From: Coprinellus micaceus
Taxonomy: Eukaryota; Basidiomycota; Agaricomycetes; Agaricales; Psathyrellaceae
Length of the DNA: 64,000 nt
Assembly (NCBI GenBank): GCA_951394405.1
Contig: OX596345.1
Location: 1,364,001-1,428,000, forward strand
Direction: 5' to 3'
A program made the position numbers and the translations under genes. Positions 49,098-60,240 of the stretch are shown here, piece by piece; position 1 is the stretch's first letter, and each line of letters begins with the position of its first letter. The notes beneath the pieces were generated by a model, which was given only the letters and a program-made list of their open reading frames with translations, did not search any database and had not been told where the DNA came from.

Positions 49098-50667
49098 ATG
49101 GAACGCGACCTCCAATACGCTCCCGACTCACCTACCGATCCAGACCATACGTTCACCTCACATCATTCCCGGTCATCTCCCAGGAACCCCGACGGAGAAC
49201 AACGTGGTTCTCTACGTGACCTCAGGCCTGGCCGCTCCGGACGGTCAGCCAATACCCTCTCCTTCTACCAAACAATAACGCCCAGATGCCAATTTTGGGA
49301 GTTATTCCGCATGCTCGTGCAACAATTTGCGGGAAACGCCAATGTCGCGATTTCTCACGGCTCAGCAGTGAGTTCCCTAATTCCAACACGACTTTCATTC
49401 CCCGCGATCCCGACTTACAAGTCTTGGAATGCATAGGAATTGGGAAGCCCAGACCAGGTCGGGACCGCCGACCAATGGGGCCATTGGGCCCTGGCGTTCG
49501 GGTCACTTCAAGAGGAACAAGTTCTCGCATTGAGTGAAAACAAAGACGACATGACGGAGATCCAAAACATGTTGTAGGTTCTTTCAAATCCATCTACCGT
49601 GTTACTGACATACTGAACCTTTTTGGTCGAAGGCGGTTCTTATTCTTCGAATGGCTTAATAGGTTTCCCAGATCGGCAGAAGAACCGAACGAAGAGCAGC
49701 TCTCCTACGTTTCGAACATTGTTATTCAATCCCTGGAACAGGCCCAGACGGTGGCGAACGCCATGCGGTTCGCCACCGCAAACTGGGAGCCCGAGCCATC
49801 GACGAGTGGCCGTCAGAGGGAAAGTCTCCCTCCCGCCTACCGGTCTCTCAGCCTGGACGCTGCTTCCGAAACGGGCCCTGGAGGTCCTTCGACTGCTCCC
49901 CTGTCCGCTGTCCGAGAAGCTGAGAGCCCTCAGGCTGTTCGTGGCCTTGCGACTCCTATCTTGGGCGGTCACGCTTCCCCACCCGGCCTGTCGACCTCGG
50001 CATCCCAGGCTTCTCCCCCGCAACAAGAGAGGGCACAGCAACTTTTAGACTACGTCGCCACCACACCATCGCCGGGTTCCAGGGCTGTCCATCAATTGAC
50101 CAGCTTCGGCCGTTTCATGAAGAACGCTTTCAGCCCCAAAGGGAAGACCAGATCACAAGGGGGAACCCCCTCCTCCTCCTCTCATGTAACCCCTGGGCAT
50201 GCGTCCCCTCCTCCTCCTCTCATGTAACCCCTGGGCATGCGTCCCCTGATCTCGTCGCTCGCCCCCTTCCTCAACCAGGACCAAGCCAGACCTATGACTC
50301 GCCAATTCGTCCCCCTCCCATTCCACTCGACTCAAAGACTGTCAAGATCAGCAGGGACACTGCCCTCAACTTGGCCTCGGAGGAGGAATGGGAGCGAACA
50401 ATGAAACCCTATTTCCCGCCTTGTGGAGACCAGACCTTCCGCTTGGAGGGCGACAACCCTCTCCGCCTGGACTTCGTATCTACCCCCAGCGAGAGCGAGG
50501 CCGCCTCGGACGAGGAGCTCGAGGCCAATCGTTCCCGCTTGGTCCTGTACATCGGGGTTTCTGAAGTGGTTTTCAATCCGGGTGAGGCTCGCCGTTTGGC
50601 TCTTGCTGGGCCTGCGGAGCTGGCGTCTGTTGTGGGTAGTAAAGTCAGGATGTCTCTTGGAGTTTAA
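49098..50667 (+). pseudogene. Unknown gene interrupted by a 38-bp tandem duplication
   Basis: Exons 49098-49367, 49437-49573 and 49633 onward join in phase: HGSA/ELGSPDQVG and EIQNML/RFLFFEWLNRFPRS. The product is unrecognised: an Asp/Ser/Pro-rich start (MERDLQYAPDSPTDPDHT), a short helical centre (EEQLSYVSNIVIQSLEQAQT), then a long disordered Ser/Pro-rich region. As it stands the frame ends at 50227. It stops just inside the second copy of a perfect 38-bp tandem duplication; downstream 50371-50667 stays open for 99 codons (EEEWERTMKPYFPPCGDQTF, VSEVVFNPGEARRLALAGP) in the frame that would follow if only one copy were there. So either a recent slippage broke the gene, or an unseen intron removes the duplication (a GT...CCTCAACCAG intron is conceivable). 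Confidence 0.6.
50171..50246. repeat. Perfect 38-bp tandem duplication
   Basis: Copies 50171-50208 and 50209-50246 are identical (TCCTCCTCCTCTCATGTAAC and on to GCGTCCCC). Since 38 is not a multiple of three, it shifts the reading frame of the surrounding gene. Perfect identity implies a recent event, or an assembly artefact. Confidence 0.97.
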
Positions 50668-50740
50668 CACGACTTCTAGATTGTTCCATTTCTGTAGTAC
50701 TCAGGCCGTTTTCGCTTCGCATGCCTTTGTCTCCGATCCC

Positions 50741-50792
50741 CTATTTATTCGCCCGCAATCGTTATTTATTCGCCTCCGATCGCTATTTATTC
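50741..50792. repeat. 21-bp tandem repeat, 2.5 copies
   Basis: CTATTTATTCGCCCGCAATCG at 50741, TTATTTATTCGCCTCCGATC plus G at 50762, and a partial third copy CTATTTATTC at 50783. It lies in the 3' region of the preceding gene. Confidence 0.85.
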
Positions 50793-51219
50793 TTCTCTCT
50801 TTGGATGATGTGATGGACCTCTGTATCTATTTATCCTACCTGCGCTATCTATGCATATTTCCATCGTTTCGTTCGCTCGAAACATTTGGCGGCCCATAGC
50901 GGACAAAATTCATTTTAGGTTGTGTTTCGTCACTTGACAAGATAATTACACGGTCATGGTGTGGGGCAGTAGATAAATGCCAGAGGTTTGGGCCCTGATA
51001 AGATAACATGACCGACTTGGCAACATTGTGGGATGAGCAGATCCAAAGACCGCCAGGTCAGTGAGACGAGGAAATTGAGCTGAGAGAGACTGGAGAGATG
51101 GAATGCGGAATGATTGTCTCAAGAGGCTGATGGGAGCCTGTCAAGGGCCCGTCACCTCGGAAGCAGCGCAGATCCAGAAGCCTTGGGCACCCCCTCAAAG
51201 AACCCCAATTAAGATTAGC

Positions 51220-51385
51220 ATGTTTTATATGTATGGTGCACCTGAGGTTGACGCGATCAATTCTCACCCAAAATCGAGCGAGACCCGGGATCGAAACCAG
51301 CCTCGACCCAGGGCACGGCGCTGGGGTGCCCCTGGATGTGCTCTCCCTCATCGTACCTTACCTGCCTAGCCACACCCTGTAACTA
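51220..51385 (-). repeat. Possible tRNA-derived (SINE-like) remnant
   Basis: On the minus strand TGGCTAGGCAGG (about 51366) resembles an RNA polymerase III box A, and GTTTCGATCCC (about 51290) resembles box B, 9 of 11 to the consensus. No tRNA cloverleaf can be folded and no poly-A or poly-T tail is obvious, so this is weak. Confidence 0.3.
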
Positions 51386-52153
51386 GATACCGTGTTTCAA
51401 CAATCTTATCGTGTTTTCACAAGTGCTTGGAGCGACAATGCCATCACCTGGGAACTGCCAAATCGGGCAGGCGCCAGTGCTGCTCCGGCACACCCAATAC
51501 GTGTCGGAGGACCCCAAATGAATTCAGGCCTTCCTATAGGGCATGCATGTACGTTACATACCATGTAATTGAGTCGTTTTCACGCCTCAAATATTTTCCC
51601 CAAGCCCAGAGGGCGCAGGATGGGACCTCTAGCATAGGCGCCCAGCTGTAAGCCTGGTCACCCAGCTTACGACGCGCGCCTATTCTCGGCATTTGTTCTC
51701 AGCGCCGGCTATTGCCGGCTACTATACAGTTTATCCCTACACTACGGACACCTACGTACTACATTAGTTTACGCTCTACTTGTACCCTATCTCTCGTGTT
51801 CTCGACGACAAATATACACGGTGGTCCAGTCAACCTTCGTGTGACCGCTAGTGCTCCTGCCGACGACAGGATTACACCAGCAGCCCAAGTGTCCTGGATG
51901 CAGACTAATGTGCATCTCCGTCCCTCCTCCCCATCTAACCAAAAGTCAGTAGCGTCGGCCGGAGTTGATTCGATAGAACGATGGAGGTTGATGCTTGGGG
52001 GAGGGGGGTCGCCACAGTCATTGTGCAGGGCGTCAGCAGACTTCTCCTGGACAAGGGAAGCCTGCGTCGATGTCAAGAGTCTCCGAGGCCCGAGGGTTCA
52101 AACAGATTGTATATATTACTTGAAATAAATCCTTGATACAATATCATGTCATG

Positions 52154-54645
52154 TCAAAATTCTAAACCCTCCATACCCATCCTGCGATCATCGTGGAGAC
52201 GCTTGAACTTCTTCCGTGGTGGGGTGGTGAAGTTCTCCTTGTCTTCAATCTTATTTGACCCTCGTTTGAGCCACTTGACCGAAGCGAAGATTTTGGAAGG
52301 AGAGGGTTGTGGAGAGGAAGAGGGAGGAGGAGGAGAAGATGATCGTAAAGTCTTTGCCGCACGCTTCACTAATTGCTTCTGCTGTGTATTTGTCATCTTC
52401 TGTTGGTTCTCCCCCTTTCCAGCAATCACAGGCCAGAGGGACATGACCTGGTAGTAAGGCGACAGCGTTGGGTCCCCATTCACAGCAAACCTTCTGAAAG
52501 GTCAAAGTACTGTGAGAACCGGGTTCAATGAAACAGAGGGAAAAGACAGACACACATGATGGATTTATGTGGACCCTTCAAAGTCCGCCCATGTCCTGCA
52601 TATTCCAGGGGTCCGATAGCGACACCCTTCTTGCTCTCGACAATATAGCGAAATAGCTGCTTTGACTTCTCCTCCTTGGAAAGCAGCATGACTCCTGATT
52701 CCTTCTTCTTTCTCTTCGCTTCTTCAGAGTCCTGCTGCTTAAGCTTTGGCCTAAAAACACATCAGATATATGCAGCAGAAAATCAAATCAAGTACAAACT
52801 TGGCCTTGGCTGAAGGACGGGCAACATCCTGGAGATTGTTCGGAAAACCAGGAACTGAAGACCAGATATTCTTGGATGCGGAATAGAGGTAAGTGTCGTA
52901 TGTGCAGTATGACACCCCCTTGGGGCTCTGTAGATCCTCATAGGCATCAAGATTCAGGTGAGTCTCCATGTCTTCCTTCTCTGGATCTGCGTTCCAGAGA
53001 CCTAGAGTCAAGAGTCAATCCCAAGATGAGAGGCGTCGCAATTCTGAGGAGGATGTGTCGGACTCACCCAGGTCGGTATATACCTCGGTCAGTGGATCAT
53101 CACTATCTGGCGAATAATCAAACCCCCATGACTTCCACTTCCTCAGCCCAAATATGAGATGGCCATACGCCAACTTCTTGCTGGGATCTGACAAGGTCAG
53201 AGCATCCATGACCAGGTCAGGCTCAAAGACATCCCCAGGCAGATCGTTGATTTCGTTGCGGTAGAGCGGCCCTGTTACCCCTGCATATGCATCCAGCTTG
53301 GCCTGAAAAGCATGAGACCCCCACCTGCAAGTAAATGACAAGTTACACATACCTTATAGTCACGCAGGAGCATTCCTCGCCTGGCCGTCATTCGGACATC
53401 TGTTTTTCCGTATACAGAGAGTGTGTCCTGGTATTTGATGCGCTGTTCGGTAGTTGGAGCAAGAAGGTGGGTCTTCTTGCAAATAGCAGGCTTCACATAC
53501 TTTCTAGAGACAGGTGAGTCAGCCAGCCACACATCAGAGGAGGTGGGATATGACGACACACTTGAAACCATTCCGGAATGAATATGCAAACATCCAAAAG
53601 GCTTCACAAAGCCTACTAGCACGGGATGAACAGTCAAAAACCTCCTTTTCCGACAGCAATGGAGAAACACCTAGGTGGGATGAGGGTGAGAACCACGCAT
53701 GTAGGGACTGCAAATATGAATAGCCCACCAGCAAGGTTGAAGACCTCCGAGACGCTATAGACACCAAGTCCTACCCAAACACCTGAAACTCGCATCGAAT
53801 CGCACGCTAACGATGTCCTTCTCCCATTGGAACGTCGCCCTCTAATCCACCCTGCAATCCCACGCACAAGCTCTCTATAGTTCCGAAGAACGTCATTGCT
53901 CAGACCAAAACGTTCAACCACTGGCTTCCCTACGAGCCTAGGGTCATGCTGAAACCACTGTGGCTGGGAGATGTCAGAAACAGTGCATAAAATACATACG
54001 AACACTCACTTGGAAGACAAGGTCATGGGATACGAACGCAATAAAGAAGTGTTTGAATTCCAAAGCAAGGCCGACTTTGAAGCCTCGATCCTAAAAGAGA
54101 TAGCTGGATTGATAGTAGGCCACGCTGAATGAAACCATAACTTACACTCTTGTCAACTTTCATGACGCTCTTTTCCCACCTCTCTCGCGTGTAGCATTGG
54201 ATGGAGGTATGGGTGAGGGGTGCCAGCTACGACCACAGTCAGTCAGTATCTGTCCCGTTTCAGTACGGCATGCACACACCTTGAGAAACATGTTTCCAAA
54301 ATCAAGGTACAGTGCCCTACCATCCGCATGTGTCGCGGCCCAGCGAAGCTCAAGGTCCAGTACCGAAGGTGGAGTAGCCAGTGCTACCACCTTACCCTCC
54401 TCAGGAGGGGCTGGCCGGAGTATGATCTCTGGGACCACCGAAGTTTGGGTGTGTTGAGAGCCTCGCACGAGATGGTCATCGGGACTGACACGGAATACAT
54501 GCCCATTGTCTGGACCATGGGCTGGTTTCTCTTTCCCCGTGGTGTCCAGCCACATGTCCTCCACCAAGCAATCATCGTCCAAGACCTCCTCCCTATAGTA
54601 CTCAGCGGTATCTTGATGAGCCATAAGCTCGCGCTTTTCAGGCAT
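52154..54645 (-). CDS. Unknown multi-exon protein (about 10-11 exons)
   Basis: Not recognised. All exons I traced join in phase with GT-AG introns: LYLDFGNMFLK to LAPLTHTSIQCYTRERWEKS, to DRGFKVGLALEFKHFFIAFV and SHDLVFQ, to WFQHDPRLVGKPVVERFGLS, to SVSEVFNLAGGLFIFAVPTC, to RLCEAFWMFAYSFRNGFK, to KYVKPAICKKTHLLAPTTEQ, to AKLDAYAGVTGPLYRNEIND and AYGHLIFGLRKWKSWGFDYS, to LWNADPEKEDMETH, ending in a Lys-rich tail (KKFKRLHDDRRMGMEGLEF). The order of hydrophobic core and charged tail suggests a folded soluble protein with a nuclear-type basic C-terminus. No catalytic motif stands out. Intact splicing and coding composition argue that it is a real gene, probably a mushroom-specific family. Confidence 0.65.
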
Positions 54646-54879
54646 AGCGAGCGAGGAAGAAGGGCAACGCGACGTGCCGCCCAGCCACGTCCGAGTCGCG
54701 TCAAGATGATGGTGGTGGTCAGGACTTGGAAGCTGATCGCGTTACCCATAGCCACGGATCCTGTCACTCGCAACTTGATGGTTCAACACCGGGAGAGGGA
54801 AACATAAATTCTGGATATTCGTGTAGAGCTACGTCTTTTCCATTGAAAGTACAAAAAAATTAAGTCTATTTGAGTCCAG

Positions 54880-57800
54880 TGGGTACAGTATGGGAGACTT
54901 GGGAGGGAGACTTGGGCGCCAAGTCTATTCAAACTCCGACCCAATTCACTTCCCACAGGCGCCGACTCAAACCTCCCCCTCACTCTCTGCACCATCCGCC
55001 AACAGTCCCAGCTCTCAGGCTACATGCAGCCACGACATCAGTAAGCCTATTCCCCAAACATGAACGTTCGCTTACCTTCCCACACAGCCAACCTCCGCCA
55101 CCTCCCGCCTTCAAGAAACAAAGAACCGAAATCGCCCTCGACATCTCCCCACCGAAATCACCCCTCGACACCCAGACCTCGACCTCGACTTCACCGTCCT
55201 CGTCGACCTTCGCATCGGCGCCGAACGCCCCAAACGCGTCAGTACGAGCACCCACAACACGAGTGTGGGATGGGTGGATGGAGAGAGGGAGGCATAGGAG
55301 CGAGGGGAGGGAGGAAGGAGGAAGGATGAGAGAGAGAAGGGAGACGAGGGGAGGAGGGAGGAGGAGTGAATGGGAAGAGGAGGAGCACGGGGGACGAGAC
55401 CCAACACCCCCAAATTGCGACCTTCAGCCGCACCATTCACGCGTCGGTCGAACGCGCTCGAAATCCCACCCACCCACACTCCACTCTCCCTCGACGCACG
55501 CGAAGGCCCAACCCTCCAAGCCCCGATACCGCTCTTCGACCTCCTCGACTTCATTCCAGACCGATGGCGGCGTTCGCGAGTGGTCCCCGATCCTTAACAC
55601 CGACAACTCGACCTTCGACGTCCACCCCATACTCGGCCTCGGTGTCGACGCCCACCCTCGACGACCGACACTCGGCACTCGACTTTCGCAACCCCACCCA
55701 AAACCTCGACCCCCGAACTCGAACCTCAACACCCCGCCAACCCAGCCCAATATAAATCCCCGCCCTCGATCTCCGCGTTACGCTGATATTGGCGCGTGGA
55801 ACGAGGGAGGAGGGGCGCAGCGGGTGCGAGGACGAGGGCGAGGGCGAGGGCGAACGGAGGAGGGAGGAGGAGAGAGGGGCGGAGCGGAGGATGGGAGGGG
55901 AAGAGCGGAGCGGAGGGACGGGAGGGTGGGTGAGGTGACGGAGAGGGCGAGAGTACGATGACGTTGACGAGGGAACGAAGACGGAGAGAGAGGGGACGGA
56001 TAGGCAGACGAAGCAAGGAGCAGAACCCTCCCTCATCAAACATATCCCTGCCCCCCGACACCCCCAGCTCTCGAGGTTCCGTTTCCCCGCGCGAGTTCGA
56101 CTCGAGCAACAGCACTACTCGTGCTACGGGCGTTCGGGGACGGAGTCTATGCTCCGCACACGCACCGTCGATCCTCGAGGCACGAAGGGTCGATGTATCG
56201 GACGGCTTCGCCCTCGATACGCGCCGAGGTCATGCTTGACGCCCTCGTCTTCTGACGTGACAAGAGGGAGGGAGCGGATGGGCAGGAGTGTATCCCACCA
56301 GAGCGACGGTCCAGACGGCGAAAGGGAAAGGCAGGAGAAGGATAGATAAAGGGGGAGGGGTACAGAGTGAACGGGAGGAGGGGGTAGTCACGGCGCCCTT
56401 CCCTACATCCCGCAAATCGTAAGTACCCAATTTACCCTTGTAAAATGAAAGGATGGGATACTTACTTGGATGTGTGATCTCCAGTTGACGGAGGTTTGGA
56501 GGGTGTCGTTGAGTGTGATGTGGGGTGTCGAGGGAGGGGAGGGACGAGGATGGGGGGACGAGCTCGAGGACGAGCTTGAGTTGGGGTGTCGGTATGTGGT
56601 GGTATACACCACCTGAGTCCAAGAAGGCTAGAGGTAAGTTGGAGTCCTGGATATGTGTATCGAAATCGAGCTCACCTACCGCACGATAGACTCGCACCCC
56701 CGTTCGCTTGGTGGGCACGCCGATGGAGGTGGGGACAGGGACAGCCAGTAGAGGTCATGGTGCCCACGGCGCACCTATACGAAAACCTCAAGTCAGTCAA
56801 GGATTAATTCGACGACTTCGAATCGACGTACGACGGACGGCGTGGGCCAGAGGGGTGCCTCTGACCCTCGTGTAACGACGATGTGGAGACGGAGAACGGG
56901 GCGTGGAGGGGCAGAGCGAGGCGAAGGGATCTGGAGGTAGGGTAGATGATGTAGGTGAGCGTGTTGTCTCGTTTTTTTGGCTGGAGGGCGCTGACGTACC
57001 TTTGGCTCATTTAGGACTACGTACGGTCCTTAAAATACGAGTAAGAATAAGAATTCACGGCGTCTACGATTCCGTAGAGGCCTTGAGACCGCCGTGCTTG
57101 AATAACGTAGCATAGAACTTACCCAACGAGCCGATGGATTGCATGCACGTACGCAAGCGCCGTGTGCGAGTGACGATGGTGTATTGCTATCTTCCACGAC
57201 GACCTCAAGCACTCCCTCGACGGACCAAGGTACGGGAGATGTGAGCGAGGGCGGGGAGTGCGAAGGGAGCGAAAGGGCAGGCGGTACGACAGAGGGTTGA
57301 GGCAGGGGCGGATCTCAAGGTCAGTTCACCAATTCCCTTGGTTAATAGGGATACTGACTTACTTCGTAACATCCTCCTAGTGGAGGTTCACTCCCCTAGA
57401 CCGATGCTGCCTAGGATAGGCTATACCGGCGACGTTTGGACGAGATCGAAGGGAACCGAGGGCAGTCCACTGCTGTATAATAAATCTAAATATTTAGGTA
57501 AGGGTAAGTGAATAGTCATCGTACTCGTCGAAATGCGACGAAACGAAACGAAACTCACGCTTTAACCTCACAGCGTATTTTGAACATTCTCGAGCGCTAG
57601 AGAGGGTCTACCTCTCGTATCAGAACATCGACCTCCGATACAATCAATGGAAGGCTCGGGGTAAGCGAGAGGGGTTTGCATTCGATCGAGCGAGGACGGT
57701 GGGCGGCGAGAGTCTACAGTAAGTGGACATCGAAAGGGTTAGTATTTCGTCCAATCTATGAATAGGAATGTATCAATGACTTACCCCGTATACTGGCGCG

Positions 57801-58660
57801 TTTTTTTAAGGTTATCGAGCGACCCATGACCCCCCTCGTCGTCCATCGCACGGCCCTTCGTCAGCACGGCGCACTAGGGATTGGAGATCGGCCTGCGGGC
57901 GTCGACAAAGGAGTCAGTAAATCGTCGGGATACTAGGCTCCACGGTGGCGACTCACGGGGGTCCTGGGTGACTTCGAAGAGGGAGGGTGATGTCTAGGGA
58001 TGGTAAGGGCATAGCATACGTCCTATGGGACGTTGAGATAATCTAGAGGCAAGGGGACATGTAGGTTAGTGATGAACCTAAGGGTTCCAGCCATCGGACG
58101 TACCGGGGTGATACATCGAAGGCGACGTAGTGTCTGGCGCATAGGTGAACGTGGCGGGGCAGGGACTTGGGTCAACCGAGGCGTTGAGCACCCCCGAAGG
58201 GTCTGCATGGGTTCTAGAACGCGACCAAGGTCAGTACTGGATCCTCGATTATTAGACTCGAGGCTTACGCACCTACGAAGCCAAGTCACACCGATGTGTA
58301 ACTCACCCTACACGACGCCGAAGAGTTCCTCCTCAAACGAGGCCTTGGATGAGAGGGAGACGATGCTATGGTGCTACAAGAGAGGCGGTAAGGTCAGTGA
58401 AACTTCACATGAAGTGGAGCGAACAAAACTGACCATTCAACAGGCTATGAACGATAGCCCTACTTTGAGTGGGTGTCGGCGATACACTGCACCGACGTGG
58501 GGTGGATCTAAAGTAAGGACAAGGTCAGTACCCGATGCCAATGTGCCGAGGCAGTCAGAACTCACCCCGGCATACCCCTGAACCCTCGGAGGCGAGACCT
58601 AGGGTCCCTCCAGTTCGGCGTCGCTTCGGAATAGCAGGGGTTTGGTAAAGGTAACAGGTT
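54880..58660 (+). CDS. Possible intron-dense gene, exons not fully resolved
   Basis: Plus-strand splice motifs recur every 100-200 bases: GTAAGC...CACACAG at 55040-55087, GTAAGT...CTCCAG at 56411-56473, GTCAGT...ACTGAC...CCTAG at 57321-57380, and GTAAGG...CTCACAG to 57572. Joined pieces give coherent peptides: FKKQRTEIALDISPPKSP with a Ser/Pro-rich follow-on; GALPYIPQI/LTEVWRVSLSV; and VWTRSKGTEGSPLLYNKSKY joined to LAYFEHSRALERVYLSYQNI. Between them are low-complexity GA-rich tracts (55270-55390, 55800-55950). Several junctions need frame choices I could not settle, and stops remain, so it may be a decayed gene. No family recognised. Confidence 0.3.
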
Positions 58661-59145
58661 AGTCATTTCCTTGGGATCTACTCAATCATAAACTCACCTG
58701 TTGAATTACAGACCACCCATATAATCCTCCCATAGCCCTGGAGATCCGACGTTCGCAGGTAGTCAGAGCGTTGCTGACCAAAATGATACTGACGAGGCGT
58801 ACCTCGAAACCAGGTGAGATCATGGGCCGTGGGCTGGGAGTGCGTAGGGACGTTGCTGTGCGCATTGGGCCATTCGTAGGTCGAGTCACACCGCCATGCG
58901 TCGTGCCCTAGTCCTAGTGCATGGGGTGAGCTGCGGTATTCATCAAACGGCGAATAAGAACTCACCGACCGGTTTTAGGCCGAACGATTCAAGGCCGGGG
59001 TGTACGCGGGTCGTGCACGATGAGGGGGTATAAACGAACACGGTAAGTATCTATTGATTGACGGTAGTATCAGCGACGACGTATATATACATTGAGTGTA
59101 AATGAAACAAACGTACCCTCCAATGTCCACCCGTGTACCAAAGTC

Positions 59146-59553
59146 ATGATCGTCGATGAGGCCTGGAACCGCCGGTGGGATATCATTGCGCAGGGGATGT
59201 TCTCTTTGAAGGAGATCAACCAGATGGAGAGGGAAATGTGCAACTATCTGGACTGGGAGCTCACCGTTGATAGGGTTTCGAACATTGAGAAGCTTTTGAC
59301 GAAGGGCTTCTCCCAAGACCATAGGTGTCCCCCCAAATCCCCATACCCCCCACCGATCATTGCGGCATTCGCCATTCTTCACACTGATGAGTCGCCCCAA
59401 GCGCATCCACTCAAGAGGCAAATGTTTGTGTTCTTGGTGCCGCCGAATTTTAGCATTTGGCTTTGTGGGGCTCTCGTTCTCTCGTTTTGGACATTCTGGA
59501 TCTCAGTCGCCCTTCTCATGATAATTGTGTTCAACAGTACGATGGCTCGCTGA
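59146..59553 (+). pseudogene. Partial cyclin-box fragment
   Basis: The segment MIVDEAWNRRWDIIAQGMFS continued by LKEINQMEREMCNYLDWELT matches the middle of a fungal cyclin N-terminal domain, where the consensus has a conserved E-R-E-x-x-x-x-L-D-W-x-L helix. The part of the cyclin box before it is missing, and downstream the frame becomes Pro-rich and then a hydrophobic segment (FSIWLCGALVLSFWTFWISV) unlike a cyclin, ending at 59553. It is therefore a truncated or chimeric fragment, and is unlikely to bind a CDK normally. A spliced upstream exon is possible but none was identified. Confidence 0.65.
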
Positions 59554-59630
59554 GCGGCATGGTGGATGGTGGATTTTACCTGCTCAAATCCACCGGTCAT
59601 ACACAGTGAACTTGAAGACACCTCAACGTG

Positions 59631-60240
59631 CTACGTCTTGTGCTTGGCCAGGTTAGCACAGAGGCTACACCCATCGTGTGAACGAACATCCCCCTGGAGG
59701 ACTGGAGAGGCAAATACACAGTTCTGGAAGGCTTCCAATAGCCTTCTTCGGATAGTCTTGGTGCTGCAATTGTAAATGCTAGCCAGCTCGACATGGGTAG
59801 TCCTGCCTTGTCGGAGGGAGGCGAGATCCTCAGGCCTGATATCAATGGCAGGGCGACCTCTTGCTCTGGTGTGGATGGTATTACCAAGGGATGGTGCAGG
59901 GTGATCAGCGGGGTCTCTGATCGCGGTCGCTGCCTCGTCCAAGCACTCAACCATATGCTGGACGCTGACCATGATCGTCTCCGCATCCTCAGGATCCAAG
60001 CGATCCAAGCTCTAATCAACCATTAATTTATAACCATAGAATGGTCTGGGAGCTGGATTGAATCGTTATAAGGCCTACCTCTCTTGCGTTGTTTAGAAAG
60101 ATCAGACGGCGCTGTCTTTGCGATCTCAGAATCTCCCGATTTCCAGCATGCATCCGCAATGATGTTTCTGCAACACTCCGAAAAAGGGCCAGGTATGCGG
60201 TGTGGGTATGCTCCGCAAATATGGCATGTCCCTCTTCCAT
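59631..60240 (-). pseudogene. Truncated integrase-type transposon gene (HTH part only)
   Basis: Two exons join (FLNNARE to SLDRLDPEDAETI) in phase. The product is an N-terminal helical region (MEEGHAIFAEHTHTAYLALF) and a helix-turn-helix, GRPAIDIRPEDLASLRQGRT continuing THVELASIYNCSTKTIRRRL. This matches the N-terminal half of the integrase-core (DDE) proteins common in Agaricomycetes, where G-R-P-x-I-x-I and C-S-x-x-T-I-R-R-R are typical. The catalytic integrase core expected to follow is absent: the frame ends at 59631 after about 30 unrelated residues. It is a remnant, next to the cyclin fragment. Confidence 0.55.

Noticed and set aside
51220..51385. A functional tRNA gene on the minus strand
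   Set aside because: Box-like words exist, but acceptor and anticodon stems cannot be paired; kept only as a weak SINE-like remnant.
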